Origin: Azolla caroliniana | Lineage: Eukaryota; Polypodiophyta | Assembly (NCBI GenBank): GCA_043228905.1 | Contig: JBHGNT010000017.1 | Span: 3,782,001 to 3,846,000, forward strand | Length of the DNA: 64,000 nt | Reading direction: 5' to 3' | Part shown: piece by piece, positions 53,916 through 64,000 of the stretch | Layout of the letters: each line of letters starts with the position of its first letter | Position numbering within the stretch: position 1 is the first letter of the stretch | Made by a program: the position numbers and the translations under genes | Notes under the pieces: generated by a model | Databases searched by the model: none | Told to the model about the DNA's origin: nothing | The model's input: the letters and a program-made list of their open reading frames with translations, nothing else

Positions 53916-56911
53916 GCGGGAGCCGATATTTCGTCTCCTTCATCGACGACCACACGAGGCACACGTGGATCTACCTCATTGAGAGGAAGAGCGAAGTCTT
54001 CGACTGTTTCCGGGACCTCAAAGGGTTCGTGGAAACCGAAACGGGACGAAAGATCAAGTGCCTGCGGTCGGATGGCGGGAAATAGTACTTTTCAGGTCAA
54101 TTCAACGAAATGGGAATTCGCCGCGAATTCAGTTGTAGATACACACCGGAGCATAACGGCGTGGCCAAGAGAAAGAATCGGTCGATTGTGGAAGCGGCAC
54201 AGGCAATGCTGGAAGAGAAGAGCTTGCCCAAGTTCTACTGGGCCGAGGCGGTAAGGAACGCGGTATACATCCAGAACCGGATTGGAGACAAAGTGTCGGC
54301 GCACGACCTGTATTTCGGAACGAAGCCGAACTTGCGACACTTGAGGGTGTTCGGTAGCATTGCGTATGTGCATGTACCGAAGGAGAAAAGGAGGAAGTTG
54401 GACGCAAAGGCCGAGAAGTGCATCTTGGTCGGTTACTCGGACGAGCAGAAGGGTTATAAGTGCTATAACCCTCGCACCAAACAAGCGTGTGTCAATCGCG
54501 ACGTGGTGTTTGACGAGTCCGCGTCCTGGTACCTGCCCCCGACTACGAACCTAGACTCCAACCCGAGTTCTGACGATGAGGTCAGCGAGGCCGAGATGCC
54601 TCCGGATGAGCCCGAAATCAAGACCTGCGAAGAGAGTCCGATTTCACTCCAGTTAAGTGGACCGATTGGACGACTGGGTCAGTATGACCAGTCCGATGAA
54701 GAGCTAGCGAGTAGTGGAGACTCGGTCGTGCATTCCCCGCGTAGGAAGCCGAGGAGACGGCTTACGCGCAAAGAAAAAGGGAAGAAGAAGGTGTCAGATT
54801 CCGGCACGGATAGGAATGAGTCAGACCGACGCGAGTCCGACTCCGAGGGAACCGGTGACGGGTCTTTAAAGATGAAGACCGCGTCGACCGAGAAGGCCTC
54901 GACATCGGCTAATGTGAGATTACGCCGATCTACCTGCCAGAAGAATCCTGTTTTGCGGTTCGGATACAACGAGTACATGGCGCATCATTATGCGTACATG
55001 ACCCATGTAACGGAAGTGCGTGAGCCGGAGAGCTACGCAGAAGCGGCGAAGGACGCGAATTGGCGCGCCGCGATGGAGGAAGAGATGCACGCATTGGCGG
55101 AGAACGAGACCTGGGACCTGGTTGACGCACCGAAGGGGGTAAAACCGATCGGGTGTAGGTGGGTGTACAAGGTCAAGTACAACACCGATGGCTCGGTCAA
55201 CCGGTACAAGGCTCGGCTAGTGGCAAAGGGCTACGCGCAGAAACACGGCATCGACTACGATGAGATGTTTGTGTCGGTCACGAAAATGACGATCGTCCGT
55301 GTTTTGCTCACAGTAGCTGCGGTGAAGGGGTGGCACTTACATCAGATGGATGTAAAGAATGCGTTCCTGCAAGGTGACCTTGAGGAACAAGTGTACATGG
55401 TACAGCCCCCCGGATGTCACTCCGGAACGAATTCCCCGGCAGTATGCCGACTGAAGAAGTCCCTTTACGGACTGAAGCAAGCCCCGCGTGCCTGGAACGC
55501 GAAGATCACGCAACAACTGCGTCGGATGGGCTTCGTCACGTCAAAATCGGACTCTTCCCTGTTCATCCGGAAAGGTCGACTCGGACCGGTTAGTATTTTA
55601 CTATATGTTGATGACTTGGTCATCACCGGCGCCGACCTAGGTGAAATCGACCGCGTGAAGCTCCAGCTTGCGGCATCGTTCGACATGAAGGATCTGGGGG
55701 ACCTTCATTACTTCCTCGGGATCGAAGTGATCCGTACCCTCGAAGGCATATTGATCAGCCAACGTCATTACGTGCTGAGTATGCTCTTCAAATTCGGGAT
55801 GGCCGATTGTAAGTCCGTCTCAACTCCTTTGGACAGAGCCGTCAAGCTTCGTCCCGATACGAGAAAGGTATGCGACCCGACGAGGTTCCGAAAAATTGTC
55901 GGAAGCCTTATATACTTGACCATCACCCGACCCGACCTCAGTTATCCGGTCGGGGTGATCAGTCAGTTCATGGCGCGACCTACCAAGGAGCACCTTCAGT
56001 GTGCGCAACGCATACTTCGGTATGTCAACGACACTAAGGACCGGGGACTGCTATATCGGACCGGTGCAGCCACGCGGTTAGTCGGCTACACCGATGCTGA
56101 TTGGGCTGGCAATGCCGCCGATCGCCGATCCACGTCCAGATACGCGTTCTCCCTCGAGAGTGCCGCGATCGCGTGGTGTAGTAAGAAGCAGCCGACAGTT
56201 GCTCTGTCGAGCACCGAAGCTGAGTACTGAGGAGCGGCTGTCGCGACATGCGAAGCCATATGGTTGAAGCGGCTACTTAAGGACCTGCAAGAGGAGGTGA
56301 CCGATCCAACGACGATCTACTACGACAACCTCAGCAGCATCCAACTCGCGAAAAACCCCGTCTTCCACGCACGGACCAAGCACATTGAGGTGCACTACCA
56401 TTTCGTCCGTGAGCGTGTCCTTTCCGGTGAAGTCGAACTTCAGTACGTTCCGACGGATCGGCAGACTGCCGACATCTTCACCAAGCCTCTTGGTCTGGAC
56501 AAGTTGCGGCAATTCTCAGGTGCGCTCGGGTTGCGTCACCTTGACGTGCCGAACTTGAGGGGGAGAACAGCCCCGAACGACCAAGCAAGGCAACAGGAAA
56601 GGAGCGGACACCGCAACACCGAGTCGGTTGACAAGTTCGACAACGGATCGGCTGAAGAAGCCGAGGGCGGACCCGCGGAAAAGTTCGGAAGTGGACAGAA
56701 GGGGAGCAACCGAAGGAGAGAGCCGAATCCAACCACGCATGAGGAGGATGACGCCATCGAGGGCGAGAAGATCGAAGACGAGTTGGAGACAACCAACTCG
56801 GACGAGAGCGAAGACCGATCGGAGGTAGCCGAGTCGGTTCGGATGTTTGATTCAGATACGCTGAATCAATTAAGGTCCAAGCGGAAGAAAAGGCAGCAGA
56901 AGAAGCGTTAA
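53916..56911 (+). pseudogene. Copia G integrase, RT, RNase H and C-terminal extension
   Basis: Integrase continues as YFVSFIDDHTRHTWIYLIER and LRSDGGK, then a TAG at 54085-54087. The catalytic Glu position reads Lys (NGVAKRKNRS for NGVAERKNR). RT has CRWVYKVKYNTDGSVNRYKA, KNAFLQGDLEEQVYM, LYGLKQAPRAWN and the catalytic LLYVDDLVIT near 55596. RNase H has VGYTDADWAG, ALSSTEAEY followed by TGA (56228-56230), then IYYDNLSSIQLAKNP. After the typical end LRGR (56555) the frame runs on for about 115 residues, Glu/Asp-rich and ending in the basic RSKRKKRQQKKR. The first polypurine-like CTTGAGGGGGAG lies at 56554. Confidence 0.92.
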
Positions 56912-57079
56912 CACCGCAACAACAGAAGAGCTGATGAGGGCCACATGAGCAGACAAGCCGACCGGAAGGGTCAAAGCGTGCGAAGTCGAACAGGTCGAGG
57001 AGCGCGAGCGAGGCGAGAAGCCAGGAGGAACCGGTGCTGTGAAGATCCCGAAGAGCCTTAAGTTGAGCTTGAGGGGGAG

Positions 57080-57466
57080 TGTTGAGAGACAAGCTCAACA
57101 TCGGCCGGATCGGCTGAAGAAGCCGAGGACCGGATCGGTTGGGACCGATCGGTTAGGCCGAGTGCATAAACCGGGAGGCCGTTAGGAAAGATATTCCGTG
57201 AGGAATATATTTGGGAGTTAGTGTAGGAGCTCTTGATGAGCATTGAAGTACTGTCAGTACTTCGGTCAGTCCTTCTAGGACTTGTATAAAAGTGCTCACT
57301 GAGCACGTCTTATGTATAGATTGAGTATTATTGTTGAATATAGTTTTTTGTGCTTTCTCTCTCTGTCTCTCCCGAGTATACTGCGTAAGCTCAAGCTCTC
57401 CATTGAACTTGAGTTTCCTTCCTTCTGTTCGGTCTTCATACTTGCTTCCGCACGTTACTTTTTACA
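57080..57466 (+). repeat. 3' LTR of copia G
   Basis: 387 bases, directly preceded by CTTGAGGGGGAG (57068-57079). It begins TGTTGAGAGACAAG and ends TTTTTACA. About four differences from the 5' LTR, all transitions. Confidence 0.95.
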
Positions 57467-59338
57467 AAGATGTGTCCTATCAACATTTGAAAGCGTTCAG
57501 ATGCTTGTCATATATGCATGTTGCTAAGGATCTGAGGTTGAAACTCGACAACAAGTCGAAACCATGCATATTTCTCGGGTATCTAGAGGATGAATTCGGA
57601 TACAGACTGTGGGATCTACTCAACAAGAAAGTAGTGAGGAGTTGGGACATTGTGTTCTTGGAAGACAAGACCATTGAAGATTGGAAACAACAAAAGTCAG
57701 AATCGTCTTCCCAGTCGACTCCCAGTACATTGGACTTAGGACTAGTTGACTCTACACAATCGATTGCTAGGAGACAGCTTGTCGAAACCACCGAATCTGA
57801 ATTAGTCGACTTGGATCAACTGACTAATACATATGAGTTGGAGTCGGTTGACGTACAGAGATTGATTGAGGCATACGAGTTGGAGTCGGGCGAACTTCGG
57901 AAACCGGTTGACATGTATGAACCCGAGTTGAGTGAAGAGTCGACAGATACATCCGAACCTGAGTCGACCATGGGAGGTGGAAGATATCCACTCAGACAAA
58001 GGAGAGCACCCTCTCGATACTCTAGTTAATATGTTCTATTGACTGATGAAGATGAGCCAGAATGTTACGAAGAAGCCATGGCAGATGAGGACAAGGAGAG
58101 ATGGAAGAGTGCAATGCAAGATGAAATGGACTCCTTGCATGAGAATTACACTTATGACTTGCTGGAGCTACCGAAAGGTAAGAGAGCCGAGAAACAAGTG
58201 GGTCTTCAAGCTGAAAAATAGGGAGGATGGAAGCTCACCCAGATACAAGGTCCGATTTGTAGTAAAGGGATTTCAACAAAAGAAGGGGGTCGACTTCGAT
58301 GAGATCTTTGCACTAGTCATAAAGATGACATCCATTGCTGCCAACATGGATTTGGAAATAGAGAAATTGGATGTCAAAACAACATTCTTGCATGGAGAAT
58401 TAGACGAAGAGATCTATATGCAGCAATCCGAAGGTTTTGTGGAGAAAGGAAAAGAGAATCTGGTCTGTCGACTGAGGAAGAGCTTGTATGGTCCAAAGCA
58501 AGCTCCAAGACAATGGTATAAGAAGTTCGAATCCTTCATGTTGGAACATGGGTTCCAAAAGACACAAGCTTATCATTGTGTGTTTGTCAAAAGGTACAAT
58601 GAAGGCGACTTCTTGATTCTCTTGCTATATGTGGATGACATGTTAGTGGTCAGACAAGACACCCAAGATTGTGAGCTTGAAGAAAGCACTAGGCAAGTCG
58701 TTTGCCATGAAAGATCTTGGACCAATCAAAAAAATCCTAGGGATGCACATAGTTCGAGAGAGAACTAAGAATGTGTTATGGTTGTCACAAGAGAAGTATG
58801 TAACTAAAGTTCTAGAAAGATTTAACATGTCGAGAGCAAAACCAGTAGGGTCTACATTGCTGACAAATTGCAAGTTGAATGCTTGACAATGTCTGAAAAA
58901 TGAAAAGGACAAGGCTGAGATGAGGAAAGTGCCATATGCCTCGACCATCGGTAGTTTGATGTATGCTATGGTTTGTACAAGACCAAATATACCATTTGCG
59001 CTCAGAACAATAAGCTGACATATGAGTAATCCAGGAAGAGAACACTGGGCAACTATGAAATGGATACTCTGATATTTGAAAGGCACCTCATGAATTAGGA
59101 ATGAAACAAGAAAAATTCCTACTCCACTATGATAATCAAAGTGCCATACATCTAGCCAAGAACATTGCTTACCACTCCCAGACCAAGCATATACAGAGAA
59201 GGTATCATTGGTTATGAGAGTAGGTGGATGAGGGAGTGTTTACTCTTGAGAAGATCCATACTGATGATAATGGATCCGACATGCTCATGAAAGTCCTACC
59301 TATGGACAGACTCAGAGTTTGTCGAAAGAAAACAGTTT
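57467..59338 (+). pseudogene. Copia C integrase tail, RT and partial RNase H
   Basis: VSYQHLKAFRCLSYMHVAKD and CIFLGYLEDEFGYRLWDLL are the integrase tail. The linker carries YELE-type acidic repeats (57820-57930) and YPLRQRRAPSR. RT reads FVVKGFQQKKGVDFDEIFA, KLDVKTTFLHGELDEEIYM, KSLYGPKQAPRQWY and LLYVDDMLVV near 58625. A frameshift follows near 58670. RNase H is shortened: MKWIL at 59056 jumps to FLLHYDNQSAIHLAKN-like sequence near 59130, so the STEAEY region is deleted. Confidence 0.85.
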
Positions 59339-60026
59339 TGTCCCTCCTAATGGAAGAAGTCAGCAATCGAATTGGAGGAGTCGACAAACCGAATTTAGGA
59401 TGGTCGATCGGATCGACCAGAGAGTCAACTTGGTAGTCGATTGACTAGAGGAAATGGAGAGTCGAGTGTATTGGATGAATGGTCCACGTGAAAGACTAGG
59501 TGGACTAGTCGGGCCAACCGGATGGTCGATGATAAAGTCTGCTAGTCGGATTGATTGGATAATCGATATAGGAGTCGGCTAGTCGGATCAACTAGACTGT
59601 CGACTTGTGGGTCGGACAGTCGAATTGACCAGTCGGTTGATTAACAACTATTATTATTAATATCTAATAATAACTTATTCCCATCTATAAATATGGGGAG
59701 CTAGGGCAAACTTTTATGGTGGTGATAGCATGGAGCTGCAAAAAAGCGTAGAGCTGAAAGAAAGTAACAGAGAGTAGGGAGAGGCAAGAGAGAGTGAGTG
59801 ATTTTTCATCAAACCCTAAGTGGTGATACTCTGTTCATAAGAGTCATTGTAATCTGATTTCCTCTTGTATCTTTGATTATCGTGAAGATCTGTTGCCCCG
59901 TGGTTTTTTCTTGTTTTAGGGTTTTCTACGTAAACTTGGTGTACTGTGTATTCTTTCTATATTTTGTGTTTTGTTTTATACATTTTAGTCTATCTTTCTC
60001 ATCTACTTATGGTCCTAACCTCAACA
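59339..60026 (+). repeat. 3' LTR of copia C
   Basis: About 688 bases. It aligns with the 5' LTR through the GTCGA-rich region, CATCTATAAATATGGG and CTCAACA. It has more indels and substitutions than the LTRs of B, D or G, marking C as old. Confidence 0.88.
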
Positions 60027-62640
60027 GGATCATACTTGAAAATAGTTGGGTATACCTCAAAGGTTTGCAATGCTTTGTGAGTGAAGATCGTACTATTTCA
60101 CAACAGAATGCTTGTCTTAAAGCATATGAAGAATAATTGAAAAATAAGATTAAGAATGTGCTTAAAAATGGAAATGTAGGCAAATAAGAACACAGGACCT
60201 TAAGATTAAGAATGTGCTTAAAAACGGAAATGTAGGCAAATAAGAACACATGACCTATGGGACTAATCCATGACCTTTACGACTATGCTTTTGGAATTGC
60301 AATGGATACCCATGGAATTCGGGATTTCACATAGAGGAGTTCATTGATGACTTAGATATCACACCAGTCTTCTTGTTAAAACATGGGATCATGATACTCA
60401 AAGGATTCAAGGTTTCGGAAACTATTACTTTCACTCTTTGATATGGACGAAAAATCAAAGACTACAAAGAGGACAAGGAGGGGTGGCATGTTTGATTAAG
60501 AAGGAAATAGAGAAATATGTGTCGATCATAAAAAATGTTGAACATAAATGTTAGATATGGTTCTAAATAGAAACACCTAATGATTTGCCCACTTTTGTGG
60601 TTGGATGTTACATTCCTCATTAACATTCTAACTTTTATGCTTGTGTGGATTAAGATAAACCTTTTGCCAATCTAAAAGATGATATTGCTTATTTCAAATC
60701 CAACAGGGAAGTTACTATCTTTGGTGACATGAATGCCCATACAAGAAGTTTCCAACTTGATGCACAACAATATTTCATGCCATATATCTCAAGGATGTAA
60801 GAGGATATACAAATGTATAACCACTCTTCTATCGAAGAAAAAGATCTAGTCTAGTTTGGGAAGTTACTCCTACAAATGTGCATTAGTACCAGATTGCTTA
60901 TTGCAAACATTGTTTCCTTATGGCCCAACAAGAATGGGTTTACATGTAGAAAACACAATGAAAATAGTGTGATTGACCATGTGCTACTTTCCAAAGGCAT
61001 TTTGGATCGTATACATAAATTCTTAATTGATGAATGGATATAGGAATCCGATCATAGGGCTTTATGTATTGACCTCAAATGTATGCATAGGTTTGATTGT
61101 GAGAAGGCCATTGAAGATAATAACAACCGCACTTGAGCATGAACCTTAAGCAAACGCCCATGTATTCTAAGATGGTTGAAGATATGTTACAAATGGCAAA
61201 TATACAACATGGTGCCACACTAGAATGCAAATGAGGAGTTTAAAAAAAAGTCATTCTCTCATGCACAAACTGAAATGTTTTTCGACCGAGCACACATCTT
61301 GGAAAATGCACCAAGAAATATAGTTCAAAGAAAAAATGGTTTGATAAAGAATGTCATGAAGTTCAGAAGTGACTTAGGATTTTGGATGTAGTCAAGGATA
61401 AAGAAAACTACTAAAAACATTTGCATGAGTGCAAAAGGCTTTCATATTTTTTCAATAGCACTATTAGTGTTAAGCAAGGATGCCCACTCTACCAACTCTA
61501 TTTGGTCTATGCATTGAATAATTAGAAGAAATGGGTGGAAAGCTTCAAATATCTTAGCTTTGAAGTTCCGTTAAATCATAAATGGAGTTAATGTGTTACA
61601 TGTTGCTTAAAGGTGGGAAAGAGAGGATATCTTGCATTTGAGAACACATGCAATCACGGAGATAATAATTGTTGGGCCCTCAAGAAATATCTTTTCAACG
61701 CTTTGGTGACACCAATGCTTCTCTATGGGGTGGAAGTATGGGGTGGTAGCATCCCTAAATCTACTTGGAAAGAGTTTGAAAATTTGTCCAAAAACATTTT
61801 CATACAAAGTTTCAACAAGTTAAGAAACAAACACTTTACATCCTCCTCGAGACGAGATCATTTCCCATTGAGATCGTGACCATGGAAAGGGGGGTTGAAT
61901 ACATGCTTAAGGTTCAAAAAAGTCCCTCACATCGCCTTCCTAGAATTGCATGGGAAGCAAGCAAAAAGATCCAAAAGACGCATAAAAGCAAAATTTTGTG
62001 TTCTGGTTGGATGCAAGATATGAAAAAGTGGTTTACTAGATGGGATGCAACCCATTTGCTTTATGATGCATCACTAGATTCCTCTGTAAATGAGGCCTTT
62101 TTGCAATGTCAGTATATCATGACATGAGAAAAATGTGGAGGCTCACGCCTCACACATTATACTACACATGTTGCACATAACTACAAAACCATATTCTTCG
62201 TGGAACGGGGATACCGTACACATTGATACATGTTAGAGCCCATCCCATTGTCTACCATTCAAGCTATTGCTTCTATGTGACTTAACTCATGTCATGCATT
62301 GCGATGTGAGACGGGGCATTTGGGCACAAGTGATGAGAGTGATGGACTATGCACACTTTGTCCTAAACAAGTTCGAGAGTCTGAGTATCATACTTTGATA
62401 CAATGCTCTACCTTTGATCATATTTGACCATGCTTTCCACACATCTTCGACCAAGCCCAATCCTTGCACGAATTTCTCTCACAACCACAATGTGCACTCT
62501 CAATTGTAACATTCATTGATAAAGTTCTTGAAAATCGAGAGTCATTACTCACTTTCACACGTATCACGTGAAATGCAATATTTTTGGTCTCATAGGTCAT
62601 ATTTGACCTTCGAAGTCGGTAATATAATCTCTCTCTCTCT
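60027..62640 (+). pseudogene. Decayed LINE: ORF1 tail, endonuclease, RT remnants, C-terminus
   Basis: RIILENSWVYLKG continues the ORF1 from 24764. The endonuclease domain follows in broken frames: WNCNGYPW near 60295, IWTKNQRLQRGQGGVACLIK near 60440, VGCYIPH near 60600, EVTIFGDMNAHT near 60710 and SVIDHVLLS with SDHRAL near 60970-61060. RT survives only as VKQGCPL near 61470 and SFKYLSFEVP; the catalytic YADD block is missing. C-terminal parts read LVTPMLLYGVEVWGGSIP (61705) and MERGVEYMLKVQKSPSHRLP (61882), with a Cys/His segment, CTLCPKQ...EYHTLIQC, near 62355. A short CT tract ends it. Confidence 0.85.
60145..60256 (+). repeat. 56-base tandem duplication in the LINE
   Basis: TAAGATTAAGAATGTGCTTA begins at 60145 and again at 60201, with three or so differences between units. 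It interrupts the region between ORF1 and the endonuclease. Confidence 0.85.
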
Positions 62641-62739
62641 CTCTCTTTAGTAAAAACACACAATTATATTAATAAATATGTGAAAAAAACACCACTTACA
62701 ATTGGTGTGACAATGGAGTATGGTCACCCACTAACTACA

Positions 62740-63760
62740 CTACATGGGTAGTAGAACATGTTGAATTGCCAATAGGCAAGACGAACACTCCACCGAGGAA
62801 AGAATTTCCACTTGCTCCAATAAAGAAAATTGCCACATTAATACTCCCTTCAACTTTCGTAGATATGCTTTCACTCCATGTCTACCGTCAAATACAAAAG
62901 AGTTGTGCATATTCCAATTATGACGCAATCTCCAATATCTCAAAAATAGAAAAATGATCTCCATTTCTGATTTTGGGTCAACCTGTGTAAATTGCGCAAA
63001 ACCCATTGTCTAGGTGTCAAATAACACTGTGATAAAACTTGCCAAATTTGAGAAATGTAACTCCAGATCTGACAAGCAATCGGACATTGTATAAATCGAT
63101 GAGTACTATCTTCCATTTGAACAGTGCAAAAGAAACAATTACCCGTTGATAATCCACGACGCTTTAGAGCTAATCCCAAAGGCAATCCTCCAATCAAAAC
63201 TCTCTAAATGAAGACCTTTGCTACAAGTGGCAATTTAGAATGCCAACTACGTTGTAAGATTTGCCACCACCCATGATCAGATTTGTGTAATCTCCATTCT
63301 TCTTCGGCCTTAGATGATAACCATCCAAGAGACTCAACAGAGCAATGATACAAAAGATTAGTAGTCACTTGTAACAATGACGTTTGACCCTTTAAACACC
63401 AATCAAGCCACGATTGTTCTCTTGTTTGTAGAGGTAAGTGACCTTGCATCAATGCAATATTTTGTAGTTGTTGCCAAATAAACCCATAATTAGGAGGAAT
63501 GCGTAATAATTGTCGCGCTTCAGCAAACTCTAAAATTCTTTGAGATGGAGCCTCAACTATATCTCCCACCTTTTTCACCCCCAAATGAAACAAATGATTA
63601 AATTGAGAGCACAATCTCTCCTTCCTTGGCCAACATAATAACCGAGAAGACACAAGCAACTCTTTTTGCAAAGAATTACAATGCTCTGTACCAGATGATG
63701 GTTTCTATAAACATAACAAGTGTGCTTCTTGTCATGAGGTAACCAAGTGTTGAACACATG
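62740..63760 (-). pseudogene. Second LINE, C-terminal RT region with zf-RVT-like domain
   Basis: Minus-strand frames read a plant L1-type C-terminus: FNHLFHLGVKKVGDIVEA near 63580, FIWQQLQNIALMQGHLPLQ near 63460, LVAKVFI, then IGGLPLGLALKRRGLSTGNC, CTVQMEDSTHRFIQCPIACQ and IWSYISQIWQ (63190-63050). The CxxC...H...C arrangement matches the zf-RVT module. Stops and one frame change break it. The rest of this LINE lies beyond the window edge. Confidence 0.75.
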
Positions 63761-63918
63761 TAGAGCCTGGAATCATAATTGAAATACATCCATTCAGTAA
63801 TTGCCACCGTGAAGCCTTAATCGTTGTCCTCCCATGTGTTAAACCCTTGTTCTCAATGAAATATTGAATAATAGATATATCCATGGTTGTGAGTTTGAAC
63901 ACATATCTTGTAATAATG

Positions 63919-63922
<4 letters not shown>

Positions 63923-63989
<67 letters not shown>
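63923..63989. repeat. (CT)n microsatellite
   Basis: An uninterrupted CT run of about 67 bases. The Arg-Glu repeat frame opposite it is an artefact of the repeat. Confidence 0.98.
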
Positions 63990-63992
<3 letters not shown>

Positions 63993-64000
63993 CAAATAAT

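Larger units (their letters stand above)
51731..57466 (+). mobile_element. Copia element G, young, inside copia C
   Basis: LTRs 51731-52117 and 57080-57466, both 387 bases, differ at about four sites by eye, all C/T. The target duplication is AAGAT (51726-51730 and 57467-57471), and removing G rejoins copia C as TSKDVSYQHLKAF. The primer-binding site TGGTATCAGAGC starts at 52118. Gag-pol is one long frame, broken by mini-insertion H and single stops. It carries an extra C-terminal extension before the 3' LTR. Confidence 0.95.
48433..60026 (+). mobile_element. Copia element C, old, with nested F and G
   Basis: The LTRs share TTTTGTCCCTCCTAATGG near their starts and CTCAACA at their ends. GGATC at 48428-48432 and 60027-60031 is the target duplication, so C landed next to gypsy A in the same LINE. 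It is a sister family of copia B with similar polyprotein motifs. Coding parts carry many stops, the gag zinc knuckle is missing, and RNase H is partly deleted. Confidence 0.9.

Noticed and set aside
60027-62640. Active LINE
   Set aside because: The RT catalytic block is missing, and stops and frameshifts occur throughout.
63732-63995. An Arg-Glu repeat protein opposite the CT tract
   Set aside because: It is the translation of a simple (CT)n microsatellite.

Overview
The window comes from the nuclear genome of a land plant. The evidence is an intron-rich eIF2B-gamma gene with GT-AG introns and plant-like protein sequence, plant Ty1/copia and Ty3/gypsy families, plant-type LINEs, and a short TTTAGGG run. 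A Tcn1-like chromovirus with a chromodomain, and a gypsy element whose polyprotein resembles one I associate with basidiomycete fungi, hint at a non-seed plant (lycophyte, fern or bryophyte). That placement is inference only.

Left third (1-21 kb). The only host gene I can support is a complete 13-exon, 440-codon gene for translation initiation factor eIF2B subunit gamma (5168-20726, + strand). A possible GC-richer promoter and non-coding leader lie near 2.6-2.85 kb. Intron 2 carries a decayed antisense chromovirus. The 6447 bases 6092-12538 recur without any difference I could find at 12639-19085, separated by exactly 100 N. This looks like two contigs that overlap but were scaffolded instead of merged, so exons 3-5 and the chromovirus are probably counted twice.

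Middle and right (21-64 kb). This is a nested pile of retroelements. The substrate is an old LINE (about 24.3-24.76 kb, continuing at 60.03-62.6 kb). It holds a SINE-like retrocopy. It also holds gypsy element A (24765-48425, - strand, Tat/Athila-like, TSD AAGGA), with copia C (48433-60026, TSD GGATC) immediately beside it. Copia B (33944-47526, TSD GTTCY) sits inside the gag of A. Inside B are a solo LTR (E) and an almost pristine gypsy element D (38376-45539). Inside C are solo LTR F and copia G (51731-57466, TSD AAGAT), and inside G is an 83-base mini-insertion H. Rough LTR divergence read by eye (A about 6 percent, B a few percent, G about 1 percent, D about 0.3 percent) agrees with the nesting order.

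The most interesting signal is the D/E/F/H set. All four insertions have TGTCG-type termini, and removing the insertion plus one 4-base target copy restores the host reading frame. The target copies read CCGG, GCGG, GCGG and CCGG, although two of the left-hand copies have diverged. D has intact gag, protease and pol. Gag and protease are separated only by an in-frame TAG, and pol lies in the -1 frame. Gypsy A also carries a large broken extra ORF between pol and its 3' LTR, and copia G has a charged extension after RNase H bounded by two copies of the polypurine tract. A decayed relative of D lies at 21.8-23.7 kb, and a second, minus-strand LINE ends the window.
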